38,430 nt of DNA from positions 1 through 38,430 of the forward strand of contig JBJENW010000339.1 in assembly GCA_051880395.1 (NCBI GenBank), written 5' to 3'. Shown here in pieces: positions 25,801 through 34,600 of this stretch (its first letter is position 1; the number at the start of each line of letters is the position of its first letter). The stretch comes from JBJENW01 sp051880395. GTDB taxonomy: Bacteria > Bacillota > Clostridia > Lachnospirales > Lachnospiraceae. The notes under the pieces were generated by a model, which saw only the letters and a program-made list of their open reading frames with translations, was not told where the DNA came from and did not search any database. The position numbers and the translations under genes are program-made.

Positions 25801-27378
25801 GATTCCGAGGAGGTCATGCAGTATGTGGGACGTTCCGGCTGCGATATGCCGGATAAGGTCTGCCCGAAATGCGGGACATTGATGAAAAAAGAAGGATTCG
25901 ATATTCCGTTTGAGACATTCCTCGGATTTAAAGGAAATAAGGAGCCGGATATCGACTTGAACTTTTCCGGTGATTACCAGGGAAAAGCGCACCGATATAC
26001 TGAGGTTATTTTCGGTGAGGGACAGACGTTCCGTGCCGGGACCATCGGTACACTGGCAGATAAGACTGCCTTCGGTTATATCAAAAATTATTATGAGGAG
26101 CGCGGGGTGCACAAACGAAACTGCGAGATTGACCGAATTGTGCAGGGATGTGTCGGCGTTCGTCGAACGACCGGCCAGCATCCGGGTGGTATCGTAGTAT
26201 TGCCGACTGGAGAAGAAATTTATACGTTTACCCCGGTACAGCGACCGGCAAATGATATGACGACCGATGTCATAACCACGCATTTCGATTATCACTCAAT
26301 TGACCATAACCTGTTAAAACTTGATATTCTCGGACACGATGATCCGACCATGATTCGTATGCTCGAAGATCTGACCGGAATCAATGCACAGGAGATTCCG
26401 CTGGATGATCAGGCGGTGATGTCGTTGTTTAAAAGTACAGAAGCACTTGGTATCACGCCGGAGGATATTGGTGGCTGTCCGCTGGGTTCTCTCGGAATTC
26501 CGGAGTTTGGAACTGAATTTGTTATCCAGATGCTGATTGATACACAACCGCAGACATTCTCGGATCTGATCCGAATTTCCGGTCTGTCTCACGGAACCGA
26601 TGTATGGCTGGGAAACGCACAGACGTTGATCGAAGAGGGAAAAGCCACGATTTCTACGGCAATTTGTACGCGAGATGACATTATGATCTATCTGATCGGG
26701 ATGGGGCTGGAAAGTGAGCAGTCCTTTACGATCATGGAGTCCGTGCGAAAAGGAAAAGGACTAAAACCGGAATGGGAAGAAGTTATGAAAGAGCATGGCG
26801 TTCCGGACTGGTATATCTGGTCCTGTAAAAAGATCAAATATATGTTCCCGAAAGCCCATGCGGCGGCTTACGTTATGATGGCATGGCGAATCGCATATTG
26901 TAAAGTGTATTATCCATTGGCTTATTATGCGGCTTATTTCAGTATTCGTGCAACAGCGTTCAACTATGAACTGATGTGTCTGGGACAGGATAAATTAAAT
27001 TACTATATGTCAGATTATGAGAGGCGAAAAGACACACTTTCCAAAAAAGAGCAGGACTGCTACAAGGATATGAAAATCGTCCAGGAAATGTATGCACGTG
27101 GATTTGAATTCTGGCCAATTGATCTTTACAAAGCGCAGGCACGACGTTTTCAGATCATAGATGGAAAATTGATGCCGGCACTCAGCACGATCGAAGGTCT
27201 CGGTGACAAAGCGGCGGATGCTGTGGTAGAGGCTGCCAAAGACGGAAAATTTTTATCGAAAGACGATTTCCGTCAACGTACAAAAGTCAGCAAAACGGTT
27301 GTTGATCTGATGTCGGATCTCGGAATCTTCGGAGATCTGCCCGAATCGAATCAATTATCACTCTTTGATTTTGCATAG
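22894..27378 (+). CDS. polC: DNA polymerase III subunit alpha, Gram-positive PolC type
   Basis: PolC is the replicative polymerase of low-GC Gram-positive bacteria, with proofreading exonuclease in the same chain. The 1494-residue protein has an N-terminal domain (to ~200), a charged linker, an OB domain (~265-370), a PHP domain starting V-ELHCHTKMSDMDG near 382 that is split by the exonuclease (~467-630, with VVFDLETTGF and HHRAVDDAACTAD), a Cys4 zinc finger (~958-1000, CPNPEC and CPKCGT), and the catalytic palm with PDIDLNFSGDYQ near 1018. The helix-hairpin-helix part near the C-terminus has TIEGLGDKAADAV. A terminal QLSLFDFA matches the beta-clamp binding peptide. The gene ends the operon. 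Confidence 0.97.
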   Translation: MGKGFFEVFPELKVNTEIQGLMNQTSVQKVSTNQAHTCLKVYLESPRLIQKRTIFQLEKNIKEQIFPKVELTVKIIEKYQLSSQYTPQNLMEAYRDSILDELRAYSQLEYSLFRKAKIQFEDASHMTMILEESIVAKDRADELVRILDKIICERCGLSVIIDCKFQKQEESRLRKNSDVQIEYEIANILKQVHLNGERSEEQAEAKETDQKEKEEKADTNASSESQNAKSKFSGGRGKREFQRRGDRGGFAGIRRSDNPDVIFGRDFEEECTPIEKILSEMGEVVVRGQILNVEEREIRNEKSIITIAITDFTDTILVKMFTKNEYKKEILDGVKKGTFVKIKGVTTIDKFDSELTIASVTGIKKIPDFTTTRMDTSPVKRVELHCHTKMSDMDGVSDVKDIVKRAMKWGHPALAITDHGNVQAFTDANHAIPGDTDFKAIYGVEAYLVDDLKEVVEQSRGQDFHDTYVVFDLETTGFSPLVNKIIEIGAVKVVDGKITDRFSTFVNPQVPIPFQIEELTSIRDDMVMDADTIEVILPKFMEFCKDAVMVAHNADFDMSFIKYNCRKQGLSCDFTIVDTVAMARILLPNLNRFKLDTVAKALNVHLGNHHRAVDDAACTADIFIKFEEMLLERGVENLDALNELGSISEDKIKKLPTYHAIILATNDYGRINLYRLISYSHINYFHKRPRIPKSVYLKYSEGLLIGSACEAGELYQAILNGRPEEEITRIANFYDYLEIQPLGNDRFMIESEKYPMIESEEDLKEINRKIVRLGEQLHKLVVATCDVHFLDPEDEVYRRIIMAGKGFKDADDQAPLFLRTTDEMLQEFQYLGSEKAEEVVITNTNKIADMCEKISPVRPDKCPPVIEDSDQTLRKICYNRAHEMYGENIPEIVTERLERELNSIISNGYAVMYIIAQKLVWKSNEDGYLVGSRGSVGSSFVATMSGITEVNPLRPHYLCPNPECKYSDFDSEEVMQYVGRSGCDMPDKVCPKCGTLMKKEGFDIPFETFLGFKGNKEPDIDLNFSGDYQGKAHRYTEVIFGEGQTFRAGTIGTLADKTAFGYIKNYYEERGVHKRNCEIDRIVQGCVGVRRTTGQHPGGIVVLPTGEEIYTFTPVQRPANDMTTDVITTHFDYHSIDHNLLKLDILGHDDPTMIRMLEDLTGINAQEIPLDDQAVMSLFKSTEALGITPEDIGGCPLGSLGIPEFGTEFVIQMLIDTQPQTFSDLIRISGLSHGTDVWLGNAQTLIEEGKATISTAICTRDDIMIYLIGMGLESEQSFTIMESVRKGKGLKPEWEEVMKEHGVPDWYIWSCKKIKYMFPKAHAAAYVMMAWRIAYCKVYYPLAYYAAYFSIRATAFNYELMCLGQDKLNYYMSDYERRKDTLSKKEQDCYKDMKIVQEMYARGFEFWPIDLYKAQARRFQIIDGKLMPALSTIEGLGDKAADAVVEAAKDGKFLSKDDFRQRTKVSKTVVDLMSDLGIFGDLPESNQLSLFDFA

Positions 27379-27418
27379 AATATAGTTTAAATTTGGGGGA
27401 ATTCCCATATGGATGTTC

Positions 27419-27461
27419 AGCCCCCACGAGAGGTTCCAAAAAGATGGCTCTCGTGGGGGCT
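27419..27461. terminator. 14-bp perfect GC-rich hairpin after polC
   Basis: The arms AGCCCCCACGAGAG (27419-27432) and CTCTCGTGGGGGCT (27448-27461) are perfect complements around a 15-base loop. No T tract follows on either strand, so it is not a classical intrinsic terminator. It may still end polC transcription or protect its 3' end. Two further palindromes lie just before it: GGGAATTCCC (27397-27406) and CCATATGG (27405-27412). Confidence 0.6.
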
Positions 27462-27510
27462 AAACTGCGTTCTTGTGTATGATTCTCTGAAAAAAATCCG
27501 TTAAAAAGTA

Positions 27511-27582
27511 AATTTTCTGTAAAGTTTACATAAAGCCGTGCCGATATACTTTTGTAGGAAAATAGGACTAGTTTGTTAGAAT
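27511..27582 (+). promoter_or_regulatory. Probable promoter and operator region of the first giant repeat protein
   Basis: Candidate -10 boxes are TATACT (27545-27550) and TAGAAT (27577-27582), the latter with an extended TGT; neither has a good -35 at 17 bases. Upstream, TGTAAA-G-TTTACA (27518-27530) is a perfect inverted repeat. The overlapping sequence at 27511-27525 matches 13 of 15 positions of the recalled CodY box AATTTTCWGAAAATT. Regulation by CodY is only a suggestion. Confidence 0.4.
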
Positions 27583-27611
27583 GGCAGATTTTACGGAAAG
27601 GAAGAGGTAAT

Positions 27612-30600
27612 ATGAAATATATTCGCAAAAATCACGCCAGACATTGCCTGACAATCTGTCTGATAATGACACTTATTGTCGTGCAATGTATAAGTCCAGT
27701 CACGGTTTTTGCAGCGGCGGCAAAAACCTCGGCTGTAAGGTCGATTCAGTTAGACAAAAAAGTATTGAACTTACAGAAAGGAAAGACAGCTACTGTCAAG
27801 GCAAAAATTTTTCCATCAGCAGTAAAAAATGTGAAGCTACAATGGAAAAGCAGTAAACCACAGGTTGCAACAGTGAATCAAAAAGGAAAAATCGTGGCCA
27901 AGAATAAGGGGAGCGCGAAGATCACGGCAACCGTGCGAGGAACAAAAAAGAGTGCATCCTGCACCGTAAATGTGAGTATACCGGTTTCGAAACTGACTGT
28001 TACGCCGTCAAAGACAAAACTTTTTGTCAAAGACAAAATTCAGTTGAAAACCAAAATTTTACCATCCAATGCCTCATTTAAAAAATTAATCTACAAATCG
28101 CAGAATCCAAAGATTGCAACAGTAGATCAAAAAGGCGTGGTGACAGGAAAAGCAAAAGGCACTACAAACATCATCGTGCAGGTAAAAGACACAAAGAAAA
28201 AACAAAGTGTTTCCATTACCGTGCAGGAAAAGAAAGCAGACAAGACAGAACCGGGCATATCGGATCAGACACCAGGGCAGGCAGATCCATCCACATCTGA
28301 GTCAAATCCATCGAGTAACATTCAACCAAGTATCGCAGAACCAGAACCGGACCCGATCGTGGTTCTATCCATTCAGGCACTTGAAGACGCCCCAGGCGTC
28401 ATTCAACACTGGTCGACGAGTGCGTATGTGGAAAATCGACAAGAAGGTTTCATTGAATTGAAACTGACCATTACGGGAACGTCCATGACAGGTCTTACGG
28501 ACGCATTCTGTGTCATTCCAACACAGGAGGATGCAACCGTTACGATTGAAGACGATCCACAGGAAGAATTTTGTAAAAAAATAACACTTTCAAAAGAAAA
28601 TGTGGAAACAAATATTTATCATGTGGTATATGAGAGGGAAAATCTGTTTGGAATCAAGACTGTGAGCTGTGCAGGTCAGCCATGCACGATTGAAAATCAA
28701 AAAATCGCAACAGCTGGCGGCGAAGGGTATTTGAAACTGAATATTCCATATGAAGGGCAGATCGACTGGAATGTTGAGACGAAATACAGTGATGTGCAGT
28801 GGACAATGGAAGATTCTGACCGCGAGGGATTTTCGAAAAAAATTGTATTGACACATGAAAACCAGTCTGCAAGCTATTATGTAAAATTTGAAGAGGCAAA
28901 GGAAGAACTGTACATTTTGGAACTGTATCTGAATGGAAAAATGTTGGATCTGTCTCAATGGCATACGAAAGACACGATAAAAGAGCATAAAATGATCACT
29001 ACACTTTCAAGTGACTTTTCCATCCACAGTGATGACGAACTTCGGGTTGTTCCGGCTACGGCAGACACACAGGTACAGATCGAGGAATCGGACATTTCCG
29101 GTTATCTGAACAAAATTGTTCTGACAAATGGAGAAAAAACAAAAACATATTATCTGAAAGGAGAAGAGGAAAAACCGCTTGAAATTCAGAGTGTCATGGT
29201 GGACGGAATCGGATATCGGGAAGGAAGAGAAAAAAACTATTTTGAAGTGCATACCTATGAAGGGTATCAGACATTGGAATTGTACGGCTCAGAACAGCCG
29301 CAATGGAAAACCTTTACTGTAACACCAAAAGATCCATCGGTGTCGGTGGCACAGGAAGATCTGAATCGAGGAAGATTTCGAAAAACGCTGATGTTAAGTG
29401 AGGGGGAACGACTGGAATATTTTGCGGTTCGTTGGAATTTGCAACCAGATCTTTGGGGACTCGCATCCGTATCCGTGGATGGTCAGACGTATTATCTTGC
29501 ACAGAATGACGAACATCTAAATCATACATATGAGTGGGTATCTTCCGATCAAGCAGGGCAGGACGAGTTGAATACCAGTAGTCGAAAGACGTTGGTGCTG
29601 TATTGTGACACGCTCAATGCATCAAAGGAATTAAAGATTCATTCTTCAAATTTGAAAACAAAGGTGGAAGTTCGTAAGGATAAGCTGATTCTGACATATG
29701 GTTCTTATCAGGAACAATACGATATTCAGTATAAACTGGCGGACTCGATCTGGAAAATGAAGAGTATTCAGGCAGGAGGACAGACGTATGAATCACAGAG
29801 CGTGGATGATATCCGGCTGTTGCCGCAGCAGTACTTTAAGCAGAACAACGCAGAAGAATCAACGATAGAAGTGTATGGCACACAAAAAGAGTTGGGTGGA
29901 GACATTCAAGTGGAAATGGAAAATCCAAACGTGAACGTCACGGTTTCCGTGGATTCCATGCAGCCAAACCGGGCAAATTTTTGCATGGAATACCAGGGAG
30001 AGACGCAGGAGTATCAGTTGACCTATCAACTGTCTGATCAGCCGTTTTTGATTCAGGAGATTGATTATGGAAAATATCGTTATGCAGCTGGATATGAAAG
30101 TGGGCAGAGTTATTTTGTACAGGGCAGGGATACCATCCTTATGACCGGAATAGCGCAGTGTATGGGAGATGATCTGACATTTATCATGAAAGATCCGGAA
30201 GTGAAAGTCGAACTGTTTGATTCTGTTCGGGACGGCTATGAAAAAAGAGTTATTTTCACGAAAGGGGATTTGCAGAAATCGTACGACATTCGTTATACGC
30301 TGAATGAAAAGGTTTGGAAGGTTTCAAGTGTTAAATGTGGTGCCACAGAATACAAATACGCAGAATATCAGTATAACAGTTATGGAGAACCAACGTTTTT
30401 GCTTCATCGAAACGAAAGTACGACAGACGTGAGCGAGCTGATTTTGTATGGGACAAAAAAAGGATTCGATACTGACTTTATCATCACACCATTACGGGCT
30501 ACGTTGAATGTAGAAATTCTTGAACCGGACCGAAGCGGGTATTTGAAAAAAGTTCGGTTTTCATATGGAAATTATGAGAGAATTTATTATGTCAAATACG

Positions 30601-31550
30601 ATGTGCTGCCGGAAGTCTGGAGTCTGGCATGGATTCAGACGAAACAGGAGACATATGGAATGCAGGGAGGGGAGAATGAATTCTATTTTACACAGTATGA
30701 AGATGAAGTGACAATCTATGGAACAGAAAAGAGCAAACCGTCGATTCAAAAAATCGTACCGATGAATCGGGATGTGGTCTGCAAAGTGGAAGATGCAAAA
30801 AGTAAGGATGAGGTCAAAACACTGGTTTTGACATATGGTTCGCTGAAAAAAGAACTGCCGCTGTATTATCAGCCGCTAGACAGCGTCTGGCAATTGAAAA
30901 ATGTACAGGCGGGCAGTCAGACTTATCAGAAAGAAATGTGGGCAAGAACTGTCGAACATGGATACTCGATTGAGCATAAGATTCTGGAAAACGGTTCGTA
31001 CATGGTGATCAGTTTATTTGGAACCGAAGAGAAGCCGGAAGGTGCATTTACCATAGAAGCAGAAAACCCACAAACAAAAGTCAAAGTGGAGGAGACGGAC
31101 AGACCGGATACGTTAGGGAAGGTGACGTTGACGTATGGTGAATTTACAAAAATTTATTATATTCAATATTCCATCTCAGACCGGGCTTTTGATCTTTTAC
31201 AGATTCAAAATGGCGCGGATGTGTATGAACCATATGACGAGTCCGCCCCGGAAAGTAAGACCTCATATTTTCGAGATGTCCCGTGTGCTATCTGGGATCC
31301 GGATGTGACAGATTGTGAGATACTGTTAAAACCGATCATGATCTACGGCGGAAAAGAAGAACTCGGTTCGGATCTGTCTGTGGTCTGTCGGGTAAAAGAC
31401 GCGGATATTACGATTGAAGACTGCGACATTCCGATGGGAGATTCGGGGTGGGAGTACTATGTCCTTTATAAGAAAAAAGTAACCGTAAACTGTTATGGAA
31501 AGAAAATGATTTATTACATCGGTATACCGGAAGCAAATCAAAATGGATAA
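27612..31550 (+). CDS. Giant secreted repeat protein A: two BIG2 domains plus 11 modules of an unnamed family
   Basis: The ATG at 27612 (GAAGAGG upstream) begins a signal peptide ending V-F-A near residue 36. Two BIG2 Ig-like domains follow (~40-120 and ~121-203; for example SIQLDKKVLNLQKGKTAT), then a Pro/Ser/Glu linker to about 251. From residue 252 to the end (1312) there are 11 tandem modules averaging about 96 residues. Each starts with a hydrophobic/Trp strand (VW-x-L-x-SV), then a Y-rich part, an LYGT-x-K motif, a NP-x-V-x-V strand, often DR-x-GY-x-KK, and ends LTYG-x-x-x-K-x-YYV-x-Y. I do not recognise the module; a distant tie to cadherin-like beta-sandwich domains is possible. No LPXTG or SLH motif and no enzyme motif were seen. 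A surface adhesin or matrix protein is the best guess. Confidence 0.88.
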   Translation: MKYIRKNHARHCLTICLIMTLIVVQCISPVTVFAAAAKTSAVRSIQLDKKVLNLQKGKTATVKAKIFPSAVKNVKLQWKSSKPQVATVNQKGKIVAKNKGSAKITATVRGTKKSASCTVNVSIPVSKLTVTPSKTKLFVKDKIQLKTKILPSNASFKKLIYKSQNPKIATVDQKGVVTGKAKGTTNIIVQVKDTKKKQSVSITVQEKKADKTEPGISDQTPGQADPSTSESNPSSNIQPSIAEPEPDPIVVLSIQALEDAPGVIQHWSTSAYVENRQEGFIELKLTITGTSMTGLTDAFCVIPTQEDATVTIEDDPQEEFCKKITLSKENVETNIYHVVYERENLFGIKTVSCAGQPCTIENQKIATAGGEGYLKLNIPYEGQIDWNVETKYSDVQWTMEDSDREGFSKKIVLTHENQSASYYVKFEEAKEELYILELYLNGKMLDLSQWHTKDTIKEHKMITTLSSDFSIHSDDELRVVPATADTQVQIEESDISGYLNKIVLTNGEKTKTYYLKGEEEKPLEIQSVMVDGIGYREGREKNYFEVHTYEGYQTLELYGSEQPQWKTFTVTPKDPSVSVAQEDLNRGRFRKTLMLSEGERLEYFAVRWNLQPDLWGLASVSVDGQTYYLAQNDEHLNHTYEWVSSDQAGQDELNTSSRKTLVLYCDTLNASKELKIHSSNLKTKVEVRKDKLILTYGSYQEQYDIQYKLADSIWKMKSIQAGGQTYESQSVDDIRLLPQQYFKQNNAEESTIEVYGTQKELGGDIQVEMENPNVNVTVSVDSMQPNRANFCMEYQGETQEYQLTYQLSDQPFLIQEIDYGKYRYAAGYESGQSYFVQGRDTILMTGIAQCMGDDLTFIMKDPEVKVELFDSVRDGYEKRVIFTKGDLQKSYDIRYTLNEKVWKVSSVKCGATEYKYAEYQYNSYGEPTFLLHRNESTTDVSELILYGTKKGFDTDFIITPLRATLNVEILEPDRSGYLKKVRFSYGNYERIYYVKYDVLPEVWSLAWIQTKQETYGMQGGENEFYFTQYEDEVTIYGTEKSKPSIQKIVPMNRDVVCKVEDAKSKDEVKTLVLTYGSLKKELPLYYQPLDSVWQLKNVQAGSQTYQKEMWARTVEHGYSIEHKILENGSYMVISLFGTEEKPEGAFTIEAENPQTKVKVEETDRPDTLGKVTLTYGEFTKIYYIQYSISDRAFDLLQIQNGADVYEPYDESAPESKTSYFRDVPCAIWDPDVTDCEILLKPIMIYGGKEELGSDLSVVCRVKDADITIEDCDIPMGDSGWEYYVLYKKKVTVNCYGKKMIYYIGIPEANQNG
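28365..31547 (+). repeat. Array of 11 diverged ~95-residue modules in protein A
   Basis: Module starts can be seen at LSIQAL, FGIKTV, LYILEL, LEIQSV, LWGLAS, IWKMKS, FLIQEI, VWKVSS, VWSLAW, VWQLKN and AFDLLQ. Copies are well diverged from each other at protein level, so the array is old and not a recent slippage product. Confidence 0.75.
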
Positions 31551-31558
31551 AAGAAAAG

Positions 31559-31590
31559 TGTCGGAAGAAAAATCTTCCGGCATTTTTTTT
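31559..31590 (+). terminator. Rho-independent terminator between the two giant genes
   Basis: TGTCGGAAGA (31559-31568) pairs with TCTTCCGGCA with one G-U pair, across an AAAA loop, and eight T residues follow. It makes the second giant gene a separate unit, although its own promoter in the A/T-rich 100 bases that follow is not clear. Confidence 0.92.
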
Positions 31591-31693
31591 GCAAACGATA
31601 AAAAGATTAAAATTATGTTAAAAAATAATGAAAAATACCGATATTTATAAATAGGAATAAAATACCAAATTATAAAACAGAAAGGAAGATAGT

Positions 31694-34600
31694 ATGAAGA
31701 TGTTTGAAAAAAGAAAACTGAAACGCTGGATGGCAGTTTTCTTACTGCTGACGTTGGCTGTGACCCAGTGTCTGAATCCGGCAATGGTGCAGGCAGCCAC
31801 AAAAAAGACGATTGCTGTCAAAACCATTCAGTTAGAGAAAAAATCGTTACAGTTAGACAAAGGAAAGACCGCAACCCTGAAGGTAACGATTACACCGAAA
31901 GCGGCAAAAAATGCAAAGCTTGTATGGAAAAGCAGCAAGCCGAACGTAGCCTCAGTCAGTCAGAAAGGAAAGATCACAGCGAAGAATGCAGGTAATGCGA
32001 AAATTACTGTTACGGTAAAAGGGACCAAAAAAGTGGCATCTTGTACCATAAAAGTGCTGATTCCAGTTTCCAAATTGACAGTGACACCGACAAAAGCTGC
32101 GTTAAAGGCGGGTGAATCCGTACAGTTAAAAGCAAAGATTGCACCGGCAAATGCATCTTACCGGAAGCTTTCCTATCAGTCAAAAGATTCGAAGATCGCA
32201 TCGGTAGATAAAAAAGGAACGATCACGGCAAAAAAAGCCGGAAAAACGACAATTACCGTACAGGTAACAGATACCAAAAAGAAAGTGACGATTCCGGTCA
32301 CCGTAGAAAAAGAAGAAGCGGGCAGCGAAAAACCAAGTGTGTCCGAACCAGACCCTTCTGAACCAACATCTGAGCCGACAACTCCATCGACATCCGAGTC
32401 TGATCCAACCAGTATCCCAACAATCGAATCCAATCCGACAACAGCAGGCTCATCTGAGATTCCGGCGGAGCCGAGTACGACTGTTTCAGAGCCTTTGGTC
32501 TCCAGTATACCTGCAGAACCATCGGTTTCTGTTTCAGAGCCTTCCACAACAGAATCTGCATCCGAAAGAACATCAGAAACACCGTCTGCAGAACCATCGA
32601 CAACGGTTTCGGAACCTTCAAAAGCAGAAAGTACACCGTCCATACAGCCGTCCGAATCCAAACCGAGTGAGGAGGAACCATCCTCGGAAGAAACGGGTTC
32701 TCTGCAAAATAAGAAACAATTAAAAACATATTTACAGAGAAGTAAACAGATGAAAGAACGGTTTACAGACGAAACGCAGAAGAAAAAAGTCGAGGATATG
32801 ATCCAGACGGCAGAGGATGTTTATAAAACCGGAAAAACACAAGAAGAACTCCAGGAACAGATTTTGATCTTAAAAAAATGGATCAATGCATGTACACGGT
32901 CAGTCAGTGTTCGAATCTCTACATCGTCCTTTAAAACATTTTCTTATTCCACGAAGGAAGATGATAAGGGAATTACGACGTTAACATTTTTTGTAAAAAA
33001 ATCCCTTGCAGATCAAGTTACCTATCGACCGGAAGTAAGCAGTAGTACGCTTGAGATACGAAAATCCAATCTGCCAGAGTTCGAGCAGGAACTGGTCGTT
33101 ACAGCAGAAAACAGTTACACGGTTGTGTATGAAGTACAAAAATGCATTCTCTCGGAAAATCCGCTCTATATCAAATCTGTGGAGGATGAAGATGGTATCA
33201 TCGGCTATTGGCATACCTATGTGAAAGAGGAAACAGACGATGTTTTGGAAATGAGATTGGGCATTCAGTTAAAAGGAAAAAATGGTTTAACGGATGCATT
33301 TCGTGTGACTGCAAAACAAAAAAATGCCACAGTGAAAATAGAGGATTATAAAGAACCAACGCCTGCTTATTATCCATGTATCAAAAAAGTGACACTGTCT
33401 GCAGTTAATGCAAAAAAAACCGTTTATTATGTGTATTGTTATCATATGGATGAATGGAAGATTCAGAGCTTAAACTATGGCGGAACTTCGTGCAGCATCC
33501 AGAGTCAGACACAGGCATACAGTGATTCAGATGGGTATCTTCTGTTAAAAGACAGTTACGAGGAAGGAAAAGAACTGCAGGTGACACCACTTTATGACGA
33601 TGTGAAGTGGAAAGTGACGGATTCGGACAAAGAGGGATATCAAAAGAAAATCCTGTTATCAAAAGGAACAGAAAGTGTCACATATTATGTGAAATTTGCA
33701 ACGGAGGCAGACAAGCTGCATATTTTGGATGTGTATGTAAATGGAAAATTAAAGGAAACAGGAAATTGGAATGTTTACGATGAAATGGAACAGGGAACCT
33801 ATATTCATACACTCACTATTTATAACCTGCTGCCGGAGGATGAAGTACAGATCGTTCCGGTTTCCGAAGAGACCACGGCGACAGTTTCTGACTCGGATCT
33901 GCCGGGTTACATGAAAAAGATTGAACTGACGAATGCAGGAAAGACGAAAGTTTATTATGTAAAAAATACCGGGGAATCAAACCAGTGGATTCAAAGTGTA
34001 AAAGTGGATGGTGTCACATATGTAAATGGGATGAATGAAGATACCTCAAAAAATCCATATTTTAGGGAATCCGGATCAGGGGATTCCACTTTGTACCTTT
34101 ATGGAGAAAAGGAACCGGATTGGAAGAACTTTGAAGTCATTCCGTATGATTCGGGCGTGACGGTAAGCATTGAAAATTCTGACTCTTCGGGGTATCAGAA
34201 AAAAGTGACATTACAGGCAAAAGACCAGACAAAGACTTATTATGTATCGTGGAATTATAAGGAGACCATCTGGGAGCCGGCCTCTGTTTCCGCCGATGGG
34301 GTTGTATACAAAAATTCTTCCTACTATATGGAACATGAGAATTACTCCTATGAGATGGGATATGCAAATTACAAAGGTTATGATGATCTTGCAGAATCAG
34401 ACAACCAGACATTTACGTTATATGGGTATTTTTCCGAATTGCCAAAAGACCTTCAGATACAGCCGTCGAATTCACAGACAACAATGGAAGTCAAAGACGG
34501 ACAGATTTTGATGACACACGGAAAAATGCAAAGATGTTACGATATTGATTACAAACTTCCAACAGAAGCATGGGAGATTCAGAGCATACAGACAGGCGGA

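Noticed and set aside
25366..26295. 309-codon minus-strand frame inside polC
   Set aside because: PolC in this region has conserved zinc-finger and palm motifs; the opposite frame resembles no family and lacks a ribosome site.
28207..28461. Short plus-strand frame inside giant protein A, and similar ones elsewhere in both giant genes
   Set aside because: They have no ribosome site and coincide with a well-supported long gene.
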